Origin: Pseudomonadota bacterium
GTDB lineage: Bacteria > Pseudomonadota > Alphaproteobacteria > Sphingomonadales > Sphingomonadaceae
Assembly: GCA_023432995.1 (NCBI GenBank)
Contig: JAEZES010000244.1
Coordinates: 1 to 13,655 of the forward strand
Direction of reading: 5' to 3'
Length of the DNA: 13,655 bases
Below, piece after piece: positions 7,272 through 13,388 of this stretch (positions within the stretch are counted from its first letter, which is position 1; every line of letters starts with the position of its first letter). Both the position numbers and the translations under genes were made by a program. Under the pieces are notes generated by a model. It was not told the origin of the DNA. It did no database searches and saw nothing but the letters and a program-made list of their open reading frames with translations.

Positions 7272-8062
7272 GGCAACGCGGCGCGCGTCGCCTTGTAGGC
7301 GTGCCAGGTCGCGTGCCCGAGCAGCGGGAAGACGATCACCAGGCCGACGAGCGCGGTGGCCAGCGCGGCGATGAACAGGCTCACCACGATCGCCCCCCAC
7401 ACGATCATCGCGCTGCGGTTGTTCCACACCAGCGCCCAGCTGGCGCCCATCGCCGTCAACGCATCGACGTCGCGATCGAACATCAGCGGGATCGACACGG
7501 CCGAGATCGCCAGCGAGAAGGCTGCGAACAGCGCGCCGACCGCGCTGCCGACGATCAGCATGGCGAGCCCCGCCTCGGTGGTAAACAGCATCCCCGCGAC
7601 GTGATCGAGGCCGGGGAACGGTTTCACTCCGAAGAACAGCGCGTAGATGATGATCGCGGCGCGCATCCACAGCAGGATCAGCCCGACCAGCAGCGCGCCC
7701 GTGAACAGCACCTGGCCGCCCGCGGCCGGGCGCGGGAACAGCATCCGGCGAAAGGTCACCGGCTCCTTGGCCTCGAGCGCGCGGCTCTTTTCGTAAAGGC
7801 CGGTGGCGAGCGCCGGCCCGACCACGAGGAACCCGGCAAGCGCCGGGAACAGGATCGAATCCCAGCCGAGTTGCCACATCCCGGCCACGACCGCTGCGGA
7901 CAGCAGCAACACGATCAGGCCGTAAGCGAGGCTTGGCCCGGGCTCGGTGGTCAGATCACGCCAGCCGGCGGCGAGCCAGTCGAAGCCCGAACTGGCAGGC
8001 AGGTCGAGCGCGAACCGCGACTTGACGGGCAGCGGTGGGACGACAGGGGGGATGGTGGTCAT
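7268..8062 (-). CDS. DUF2189 multi-span membrane protein inside the cbb3 operon
   Basis: A 264-aa inner-membrane protein of family DUF2189, whose biochemical function I do not know. A short Pro-rich N-terminus leads to the family's opening WLAAGWRDL (29-37). Five or six hydrophobic segments follow, at about 46-63, 68-88, 117-143, 163-190 and 218-246. Recognisable DUF2189 marks are GFLVVGPALATGLYEKSR (77-94), IPLMFDRDVDALTAM (191-205) and the C-terminal FPLLGHATWHAYKA (245-258), with His250 and His254 near the membrane. Members are sometimes mislabelled 'cytochrome c oxidase subunit I', but this one has no haem-copper signature. It starts 10 nt after the 60-aa peptide gene with a strong GAGGAG and overlaps ccoI by ATGA. 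Its place, where ccoG/ccoH usually sit, suggests a role in oxidase assembly or membrane copper/haem handling (inference). Confidence 0.85.
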   Translation of the reverse strand: MTTIPPVVPPLPVKSRFALDLPASSGFDWLAAGWRDLTTEPGPSLAYGLIVLLLSAAVVAGMWQLGWDSILFPALAGFLVVGPALATGLYEKSRALEAKEPVTFRRMLFPRPAAGGQVLFTGALLVGLILLWMRAAIIIYALFFGVKPFPGLDHVAGMLFTTEAGLAMLIVGSAVGALFAAFSLAISAVSIPLMFDRDVDALTAMGASWALVWNNRSAMIVWGAIVVSLFIAALATALVGLVIVFPLLGHATWHAYKATRAALP

Positions 8063-8068
8063 CAGCGG

Positions 8069-8074
8069 CTCCTC
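8069..8074 (-). promoter_or_regulatory. Strong ribosome-binding site for the DUF2189 gene
   Basis: Read on the minus strand this is GAGGAG, 6 nt before the ATG at 8062. It overlaps the stop codon of the 60-aa peptide gene and fixes the start at MTTIPP rather than at an upstream in-frame Met (8113). Confidence 0.7.
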
Positions 8075-8255
8075 AGCATGACGACTTCGCGGCGCTGTAG
8101 GCGCCGGTCTCATCGGCTGCGCCCGGCTTCAGGTGCGCGACGCAGTCGGGCTGCGACTGCATCGAGACATAGACCAGGTGGACGTTGGCGAGCACCACCA
8201 CGAGCAGCGCGATGGCAACCGTCCCGATCACGAGCAGGCGACGCGGCACGGTCAC
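8073..8255 (-). CDS. 60-aa single-span membrane peptide in the cbb3 operon, family not recognised
   Basis: A 60-residue peptide starting at GTG 8255, whose GTGA overlaps the ccoP stop codon; the in-frame GTG two codons later is the alternative start. Arg5-Arg6 precede one hydrophobic helix (about 8-30, LLVIGTVAIALLVVVLANVHLVYV). By the positive-inside rule the C-terminal half should face the periplasm. That half has SMQSQPDCVAH (31-41) and ends in SSC, giving Cys38, His41 and a C-terminal Cys60; His26 lies near the outer membrane face. Both Cys and His could bind copper or take part in thiol chemistry, but no known motif is matched. It is too short for CcoH/FixH (about 150 aa or more) and shows no resemblance I can see. 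Coding support comes from tight overlap, a sensible topology, and the well-placed ribosome-binding site of the next gene. Function unknown; a cbb3 maturation role is inference. Confidence 0.75.
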   Translation of the reverse strand: MTVPRRLLVIGTVAIALLVVVLANVHLVYVSMQSQPDCVAHLKPGAADETGAYSAAKSSC

Positions 8256-9130
8256 TCTGCCCGCCTCGGAAGATCGAGGACGTAGGTCGCCAGGAGCTTG
8301 CGCTCGGCGGGGCTCAGCCGCCCCTCCCACGCCGGCATTTCGCCTTTCCGGCCGTTGACCACGACGGTGTAGACCGCTTCCCAGCCGCTGCCATTGATCC
8401 ACGCGCGATCGGTCAGGTTGGGCGCCCCGAGGCTCTGGTCGCCGCGCCCTTCGGGCCCGTGGCACGGCACGCAGTTGGCCTCGAACACGGCCTGCCCGGC
8501 GCGAACCGAATTGGGCCTGGTCCGGGTGAGGGTCGGATCGCTGAGCGACATCACATAGTCGGCGACGTTGGTCACCTGGGTATGGTCGAGAAGCCCGCCG
8601 GCCCCGAAAGCGATCATCTCGCTGATGCGGGTCTCGGGATGCGTGCTGTTGACGCCGACGCGGATCGTCCCGGCAACGGTTTCGGGATCGCCGCCCCACA
8701 GCCAGTCGCGGTCGGCGAGGTTGGGGAAACCCTTGCCCCCGCGCCCGTCCGCGCCGTGGCAAGCGGCGCAGTTGTCGCCGAACAGCTGCGCGCCCTCGAC
8801 GCGAATCCGCGCGATCGCTTGGGAGTCAGCCAGCAGCTCCGGGTACGGGGTGGCCTCGATCTGCCGCAGCCAGTCCGCCCGCGTCAGCGCGCTGTCGCGC
8901 AGCTGCTCGCGCACCTCGGACCGATCGTCGGTCTTGAGCAGCCCCCGCGTGTAGCTGTCCCCGGTCGGCCACGCCGGCATCGCGATCCAGTAGCCGAGCG
9001 AGAACAGCGCGGTGACGATGAGGAAGAACCACACGGGCTTGGGGACCGGCGTGTTGAGTTCCTTGATCCCGTTCCATTCGTGGCCGGTGGTCTTGTGGCC
9101 GCTGTGCGGGTCGCGTTCGTCTACTGCCAC
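8252..9130 (-). CDS. ccoP: cbb3-type cytochrome c oxidase subunit III (dihaem cytochrome c)
   Basis: A 292-aa membrane-anchored dihaem cytochrome c that passes electrons from soluble cytochrome c toward CcoO/CcoN. An N-terminal hydrophilic part contains HEWNGIKELNTPVPKPVW (17-34), the CcoP signature ('.T.H.WDGI.ELnnPlPrWW'). One membrane helix spans about 33-53. The haem c sites are CAACH (Cys121, Cys124, His125) and CVPCH (Cys220, Cys223, His224); Met172 and Met265 (GEMPAW) are likely axial ligands. The GTG at 9130 is the only possible start after an in-frame stop at 9140-9142, and it has GAGGA 6 nt upstream. It overlaps the end of ccoQ by 10 nt, and its stop overlaps the next GTG. Confidence 0.95.
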   Translation of the reverse strand: MAVDERDPHSGHKTTGHEWNGIKELNTPVPKPVWFFLIVTALFSLGYWIAMPAWPTGDSYTRGLLKTDDRSEVREQLRDSALTRADWLRQIEATPYPELLADSQAIARIRVEGAQLFGDNCAACHGADGRGGKGFPNLADRDWLWGGDPETVAGTIRVGVNSTHPETRISEMIAFGAGGLLDHTQVTNVADYVMSLSDPTLTRTRPNSVRAGQAVFEANCVPCHGPEGRGDQSLGAPNLTDRAWINGSGWEAVYTVVVNGRKGEMPAWEGRLSPAERKLLATYVLDLPRRAE

Positions 9131-9285
9131 GGCACGTCCTCATCGTCGATGATGTCGCGGGCGGCCCTGTCGAAGCGGGCCTTGTTCGAAGGCCAGCAGG
9201 CGTAGGCGAGCGCAACCGCTGCCATGATCATCAGGTAGAACAGGCCGCCCGACTTGGCGAAGGCCACAAGCGTTTCGTGATCCAT
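9121..9285 (-). CDS. ccoQ: cbb3-type oxidase small subunit CcoQ
   Basis: A 54-aa peptide beginning MDHETLVAFAKSGGLFYLMI. One membrane span (about 14-32) is followed by W-P-S-N-K-A-R-F-D-R-A-A (31-42) and an acidic tail, DIIDDEDVPWQ. This is the FixQ/CcoQ plan: short N-terminus, one helix, then a 'RP..K..fd.AA' segment. CcoQ is a non-catalytic subunit that stabilises the association of CcoP with CcoNO. It lies 3 nt after the ccoO stop and its 3' end overlaps the ccoP start by 10 nt. GGAG lies about 10 nt upstream of its ATG. Sequence conservation of CcoQ is low, so the call relies on topology plus position between ccoO and ccoP, which is decisive. Confidence 0.92.
   Translation of the reverse strand: MDHETLVAFAKSGGLFYLMIMAAVALAYACWPSNKARFDRAARDIIDDEDVPWQ
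9137..9141 (-). promoter_or_regulatory. Ribosome-binding site supporting the GTG start of ccoP
   Basis: GAGGA on the minus strand, 6 nt before GTG 9130, lies inside the last codons of ccoQ. It supports a GTG start in an N-terminus that has no ATG alternative before the membrane helix. Confidence 0.6.
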
Positions 9286-9288
9286 CGC

Positions 9289-10014
9289 TCAGCGCTCCGC
9301 CAGCTGTTGTTCGTGGGCCTTGGCGGTCAGCCGGCCGAGGACCTGAAGATAGGCCACCAGGGCATCCATCTCGCTGACCACCCGGCTGTCGCCATCGAAC
9401 GCGTCGACCCGCGTCGCCTCGCCGTAGCGATCGATCAGGCCGGCAGTGTCCTTCTCCGGCGAAGCCTGCGCGAGCGCGTCGGCCGGAGCGTTGTCGATCT
9501 GCGCCTGGGTGTAGGGCACCCCGACGGCGCGCTGCGCGGCGAGGCGGTGTGCGAAATCGTCCACCTCAAGGGCGGTCTCGGCGAGCCAGCCGTAGCGCGG
9601 CATGATCGAACTCGGCACGACGTCGCGCGGGTTCATCAGGTGCGCGACGTGCCACTGGTTCGAGTACTTGCCGCCGACCCGCGCGAGGTCGGGGCCCGTG
9701 CGCTTGGACCCCCACAGCATCGGGTGGTCGTACTGCGATTCGACCGCCAGCGAGTACGGCCCGTAGCGGTCGACCTCGTCCTTCAGGGTGCGGATCATCT
9801 GCGAGTGGCAGGCGTAGCAGCCTTCGCGCATGTAAATCTCGCGCCCGGCGAGCTCGAGCGGGGTGTACACTCGCATCTCGGGATCGTGCTCGACCGTCTC
9901 GTCGATCGTGAACAGCGGTGCGATCTCGAACAGCCCGCCGATGCTGGCGACGATCATGATCGCCAGCGGAAGAGCGAGGGACTTGCGTTCCAGCTTGTAG
10001 TGGAATCCGAACAT
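9289..10014 (-). CDS. ccoO: cbb3-type cytochrome c oxidase subunit II (monohaem cytochrome c)
   Basis: A 241-aa membrane-anchored monohaem cytochrome c that feeds electrons to CcoN. A cytoplasmic FHYKLERKS start leads into one membrane helix (about 13-35). Then come the highly conserved TPLELAGREIYMREGCYACH (51-70) with the haem site Cys66-Cys69-His70, GPYSLAVESQYDHPMLWGSK (85-104) and RTGPDLARVGGKYSNQWH (105-122). MNPRDVVPSSIMPRY (127-141) carries the probable axial ligand Met138. These blocks are diagnostic of FixO/CcoO, and the length is normal. The gene starts 7 nt after the ccoN stop, with GGAG just upstream overlapping that stop region, and ends 3 nt before ccoQ. Confidence 0.97.
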   Translation of the reverse strand: MFGFHYKLERKSLALPLAIMIVASIGGLFEIAPLFTIDETVEHDPEMRVYTPLELAGREIYMREGCYACHSQMIRTLKDEVDRYGPYSLAVESQYDHPMLWGSKRTGPDLARVGGKYSNQWHVAHLMNPRDVVPSSIMPRYGWLAETALEVDDFAHRLAAQRAVGVPYTQAQIDNAPADALAQASPEKDTAGLIDRYGEATRVDAFDGDSRVVSEMDALVAYLQVLGRLTAKAHEQQLAER

Positions 10015-10021
10015 GGCGCCG

Positions 10022-11659
10022 CTACTCCGCTGCCTGGAAACCGATCGGGAACGGGGGTTCCTCGCCGGCTTCTACCGTCTGCGGCCGGCGCACCGTCATC
10101 AGCACGTTGTAGAAGGCCAGGCAGCCGCCGATCAGGAACAGCAGCCCGCCGAAGGCGCGCGCGATGTAATAGGGGTGCATCGCTTCCATCGATTCAATGA
10201 ACGAATAGGAGAGCGTGCCGCTGTCGGTGTAGGTGCGCCACATCAGCCCCTGGAGGATGCCGGCGTTCCACATCGCGAGCACGTAGATGAGCGTCCCGGC
10301 GAGGGCGAGCCAGAAGTGCCACTCGACCAGCTTCGCCGAATACATGCCGTCGCGCTTCCACAGCCACGGAACCAGGGCGTAGATCGACCCGAAGGTGATC
10401 ATCGCCACCCATCCCAGGGCGCCCGCGTGAACGTGGCCGACGGTCCAGTCGGTGTAGTGCGACAGCGAGTTGACCGCGCGAATGGCCATGAACGAGCCCT
10501 CGAACGTCGACAGGCCGTAGAACACCGCGGCCATCATCATGAACCGCAGCGTGGCGTCGCTGCGCACCTTGTGCCACGCGCCGTTGAGCGTCAGCAGCGC
10601 GTTCGCCGCGGCGATCCACGACGGCACGATCAGCATGACCGAGAAGGTCATCCCGAGCGTCTGCACCCACTGCGGCAGCGCCGTGTAGTGCAGGTGGTGC
10701 GAGCCCGCCCACATGTAGAAGAAGGTGATGCCCCAGAAGCCGATGATCGACATCCGGTACGAGTAGACCGGCCGCCCGGCCCGCTTGGGCAGGTAGTAGT
10801 ACAGCATGGCGAGGAAGCCGGCGGTGAGGAAGAACGCGACCGCGTTGTGGCCGTACCACCACTGCACCATCGCATCCTGCACGCCGGACCAGACCACGTA
10901 GCTCTTGGCGCTGCCGAGCGAGATCGGCACGGCCACGTTGTTGACGATGTGCAACATCGCCACGACGATGATGAACGCCAGGTAGTACCAGTTGGCGACG
11001 TAGATGTGCGGTTCCCGGCGGCGCGCCAGCGTGCGCAGGTAGAGCACGAGATAGGTCACCCACACGATCACCAGCCACAGGTCGGCGTACCACTCGGGCT
11101 CGGCGTATTCCTTCGACTGGGTGATGCCCATCAGGTAGCCGCTCGCCGCGACCACGCAGAACAGGTTGTAGCCGATCAGCACGAACCACGGGCTGAACTG
11201 GTCGGCCAGCCGCGCCCTGCTGGTGCGCTGGACCACGTGGAAGCTGGTCGCGATCAGCCCGTTGCCGCCGAAGCCGAAGATCACGCCGCTGGTGTGGAGC
11301 GGCCGCAACCGTCCGAAGCTCGACCAGCCGGCATCGAAGGTGAGGTCGGGCCAGGCGAGCAGCGAGGCGACCCAGAAGCCGGCGCCGAGCCCGGCGATCG
11401 CCCAGACCAAGGCCAGGACGATGCCGACCTTGGTCGGGTCGTCGTAATAGGATTCCAGCCGTTCGGGGCCGGGCTCCGGATCGAACAGGTGCCGCAGGAC
11501 GATGACCAGCACCGCCCCGCAGAACCCCAGCACCACGTACCCCTGGGCGCCGAACAACCCGTGGGGATCGGCGGCCGCCATCGCCAGCCCGACCGCGCAG
11601 AGCACGGCCAGAATCCAGCACGCGCGCTGGCGTTCGCTAATCGTGAGCTGGGAAACCAT
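10022..11659 (-). CDS. ccoN: cbb3-type cytochrome c oxidase catalytic subunit I
   Basis: A 545-aa haem-copper oxidase subunit with 12 or more membrane helices. It reduces O2 to water at a high-spin haem b3/CuB site and pumps protons, which suits low-oxygen respiration. Key residues: His122 (LRPLHTSG) and His411 for low-spin haem b, His271 (WWYGHNAV), His321 and His322 (AGSHHLHY) for CuB, and His409 (GHVHAGALGW) for haem b3. Tyr315 sits 44 residues after His271, matching the cross-linked Tyr of C-family oxidases. Met at 11659 gives MVSQLTISERQRACW; the frame extends to 11725, but the extra 22 residues are basic and unlike the family. The N-terminal helix before the core (about 15-57) is usual in alphaproteobacterial FixN. 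First gene of the operon, preceded by a 268-bp spacer with regulatory-looking dyads. Confidence 0.97.
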   Translation of the reverse strand: MVSQLTISERQRACWILAVLCAVGLAMAAADPHGLFGAQGYVVLGFCGAVLVIVLRHLFDPEPGPERLESYYDDPTKVGIVLALVWAIAGLGAGFWVASLLAWPDLTFDAGWSSFGRLRPLHTSGVIFGFGGNGLIATSFHVVQRTSRARLADQFSPWFVLIGYNLFCVVAASGYLMGITQSKEYAEPEWYADLWLVIVWVTYLVLYLRTLARRREPHIYVANWYYLAFIIVVAMLHIVNNVAVPISLGSAKSYVVWSGVQDAMVQWWYGHNAVAFFLTAGFLAMLYYYLPKRAGRPVYSYRMSIIGFWGITFFYMWAGSHHLHYTALPQWVQTLGMTFSVMLIVPSWIAAANALLTLNGAWHKVRSDATLRFMMMAAVFYGLSTFEGSFMAIRAVNSLSHYTDWTVGHVHAGALGWVAMITFGSIYALVPWLWKRDGMYSAKLVEWHFWLALAGTLIYVLAMWNAGILQGLMWRTYTDSGTLSYSFIESMEAMHPYYIARAFGGLLFLIGGCLAFYNVLMTVRRPQTVEAGEEPPFPIGFQAAE

Positions 11660-11697
11660 GGCTGTTCGACCCCGCCGGTCCTCGTGAGTTGTTCGAG

Positions 11698-11743
11698 ATT
11701 TAGTCCGCTTGCCAGACCGTCGCACCTAGGAAATTTCCGTAGG
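11698..11743 (-). promoter_or_regulatory. Putative ccoN promoter with palindromic activator-type site
   Basis: CCTAGGAAATTTCCGTAGG (11725-11743) is a near-perfect dyad whose 10-bp core GGAAATTTCC (11729-11738) is exactly palindromic. On the minus strand, CTAAAT (11703-11698) could be a -10 element. That puts the start near 11691 and the dyad centre at about -42.5, the usual place for an activator overlapping -35, and there is no good -35 hexamer. A 31-nt leader would reach ccoN. The sequence facts are seen; promoter function is inferred. The regulator is unknown; a LuxR/FixJ-type response regulator is one possibility. Confidence 0.45.
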
Positions 11744-11776
11744 TTGCTTCGGGGTGCGGCCGTTATGTCGATCCGC

Positions 11777-11805
11777 GCCGAGCCCGGCCTTCGGGCGGAC
11801 TCGGC
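11777..11805 (-). other. Two-part GC-rich stem-loop in the ccoN upstream spacer
   Basis: GCCGAG (11777-11782) pairs with CTCGGC (11800-11805). Inside it CCCG (11783-11786) pairs with CGGG (11792-11795) around GCCTT, with a CGGA bulge. A second small dyad, GGGGT/ACCCC (11811-11815 and 11821-11825), lies beside it. Neither is followed by a T-run in the direction of transcription, so a standard terminator for the upstream peptidase gene is not shown. They may be part of a structured leader or a processing site. Confidence 0.45.
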
Positions 11806-11859
11806 AACGAGGGGTCTCCCACCCCGATCGCGACCTTGCGCGAATCCGGCACACGCGAT

Positions 11860-11873
11860 TTGACGTCGCGCAA
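11860..11873. promoter_or_regulatory. FNR/FixK-like box upstream of ccoN
   Basis: TTGACGTCGCGCAA matches the CRP/FNR-family pattern TTGA-N6-TCAA at 7 of 8 fixed positions. FNR, FnrL and FixK commonly activate ccoN/fixN operons under low oxygen. It is centred at 11866.5, about 207 bp from the ccoN ATG, so it would need a long leader or act as an upstream site. No clear -10 lies at the expected distance. Its right half also belongs to an 8-bp inverted repeat, TTGCGCGA (11836-11843) with TCGCGCAA (11866-11873). Confidence 0.4.
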
Positions 11874-11927
11874 AACCGTTCAAGTTATTGAGAATTTCTT
11901 CGCCCGCGGGAGGATCGCGCGCGCGCT

Positions 11928-13334
11928 TCAGCGACCCGCCAGCTCCTTGAGCACCGTCAGGTAGTAGACGACCCCCGGGCGGATATTGCTCAGCGGCATG
12001 CGCTCGTTGAGGCCGTGCGAAAACTCGTCGGACTCCTTCATGAAGCTGGCGCTGGCGCCGTAGCTCGGCACGCCCAGCGCGCGGTACCACATCGAGTCCG
12101 AAGCTCCGGACGACTGGGCCGGGTAGATCGGGACGTCGCCCCAAGCGGCCCTGACTGCCTTCTCGAACGCCCCGACGAACTCCTCGCGCAGCGGCGACGC
12201 CGGCGACGCCGTCGACGTATCGCCGGTCACATCGGTGAACTTGAGCCCGGGCGTGGCCGCGACTCGCTCGAGCTCGGCCTGGATCTCGCCGTTGGCGTGG
12301 CCCGGGAACACCCGGCAGTTGACGATCGCCGTCGCGCGCTGCGGCAGCGCGTTCGGGGCGTGGCCGGCCGAGACCATCGTCGGCACGCAGGTGGTGCCCA
12401 TGACCGCGTTCATGATGGTGTCGCCGCGCAAGATCTCGATGGCGGCCGCGTCGGTCGGGTCGGCGGCGAACGCGCGCATTGCCGCGGCCAGCTCGGGGTC
12501 GGGCTGGATGGCCGAAACCTGCTCGAAATAGGCGCGGGTGATGTCGTTGAGCTCGGGAGCAAAGCGGTAGGCGGCGATCCGCTGCAGCGCCTGCGCCAGC
12601 TCCGCGATCGCGTTGTCGGGGCGCGGCGCCGAACTGTGCCCGCCGGGGTTGGTCACCTCGAGCTGGAAATCGATGTAGGTCTTTTCCGCGCCCTGCCAGG
12701 TCCAGTACAGCGGCGCGCCGGTCTTCTCGTCGGCGAGCCCGGAGGCGCCGTCGACGTTGAGCACGATGTGCGCGTCCTTCAGCCGCTCGGCGATGAGCTT
12801 CGACGTCTTCATCGTCGTCTCTTCGTCGCCCGAAAAGGCGACGACGATGCTCCTCCGCGGCCGGAACCCCTGGCGCCTGAGCTCGATCAACGAGGCGACG
12901 GCGAGCGAGGCCTCGAACTTGGTGTCGCTCGCCCCGCGGCCGTAAATGTAGCCGTTCTCGACCACCGGGGTGAACGGGTCGCGCTCCCAGTCCTCGGGCT
13001 TCGCCTCGACCACGTCCATGTGCGCCGAGATCACCACCGGCCCCAGCGAAGCGTCGCGGCCCGGCCAGGTCGCGATCAGGTAAGCGGTGTCGTCGACGGG
13101 GACGATCTCGATGTCGCCCTCTGCCCACCCGCCGGCCAGCAGCGCGCGCCGGAACGCCTGCGCCACGTTGGCCGTCCGATTGCCTTCCCCCTGGACCGAG
13201 CGCAGCGCGATGGTTTCTTTGGTCAGCTCGAGCACTTGCGCCTCGGCCTGGGGATGGGCTGGCGGCTCGGCCTGGGCCATGGCAACCGGGGCGAGCAGGG
13301 CGAGGGCGGCGGCGAATCTCTTGAGCTGGATCAT
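11928..13334 (-). CDS. Secreted M20-family zinc metallopeptidase
   Basis: A 468-aa exported peptidase of the M20 (ArgE/DapE/carboxypeptidase Ss1) group, likely cleaving small peptides in the periplasm or outside the cell. The signal peptide is MIQLKRFAAALALLAPVAMA with cleavage near residues 20-22. Di-zinc site residues are visible: His105-x-Asp107 (SAHMDVV), Asp137 (GRGASDTK), Glu171-Glu172 (GDEET; first Glu probable general base), Asp195 (NVDG) and His440 (DEFSHGLNER). NPGGHSSAPRPDNAI (229-243) is the typical dimerisation/lid domain motif. Start 13334 is chosen because the signal peptide begins there and AAAAGGCGG precedes it; the frame is open to 13397, but the added residues are not signal-like. 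It stops 268 bp upstream of ccoN on the same strand, with no clear T-tailed terminator, and diverges from the TPR gene across 54 bp. Substrate not predictable. Confidence 0.93.
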   Translation of the reverse strand: MIQLKRFAAALALLAPVAMAQAEPPAHPQAEAQVLELTKETIALRSVQGEGNRTANVAQAFRRALLAGGWAEGDIEIVPVDDTAYLIATWPGRDASLGPVVISAHMDVVEAKPEDWERDPFTPVVENGYIYGRGASDTKFEASLAVASLIELRRQGFRPRRSIVVAFSGDEETTMKTSKLIAERLKDAHIVLNVDGASGLADEKTGAPLYWTWQGAEKTYIDFQLEVTNPGGHSSAPRPDNAIAELAQALQRIAAYRFAPELNDITRAYFEQVSAIQPDPELAAAMRAFAADPTDAAAIEILRGDTIMNAVMGTTCVPTMVSAGHAPNALPQRATAIVNCRVFPGHANGEIQAELERVAATPGLKFTDVTGDTSTASPASPLREEFVGAFEKAVRAAWGDVPIYPAQSSGASDSMWYRALGVPSYGASASFMKESDEFSHGLNERMPLSNIRPGVVYYLTVLKELAGR

Positions 13335-13388
13335 GGCCGCCTTTTGGCCCTCATTCCGGGGCCGCTGCAATCGTGTTAGAGCCCGTCC

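Noticed and set aside
7272..7877. 202-residue N-terminal extension of CcoI
   Set aside because: It is an out-of-frame reading of the DUF2189 gene. The ATGA-coupled start at 7271 lies directly before the metal-binding domain.
5334..9205. Long plus-strand open frames opposite ccoI, DUF2189 and ccoP (654 and 634 codons)
   Set aside because: Same GC-driven shadow effect. The minus-strand products carry unmistakable motifs and the plus-strand ones do not.
10013..11863. 616-codon plus-strand open frame opposite ccoN
   Set aside because: Low-complexity Arg/His/Asp-rich product, a mirror of the strongly conserved CcoN reading frame; no independent evidence of coding.
11860..11888. Possible plus-strand promoter TTGACG with AGTTAT 17 nt downstream
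   Set aside because: It would point into the 3' end of the peptidase gene with no gene to serve, and the -10 match is poor. The FNR-like reading is more plausible.
11916..11926. Alternating CG tract (Z-DNA-like) at the end of the peptidase gene
   Set aside because: Only 11 nt and expected by chance in such GC-rich coding DNA.
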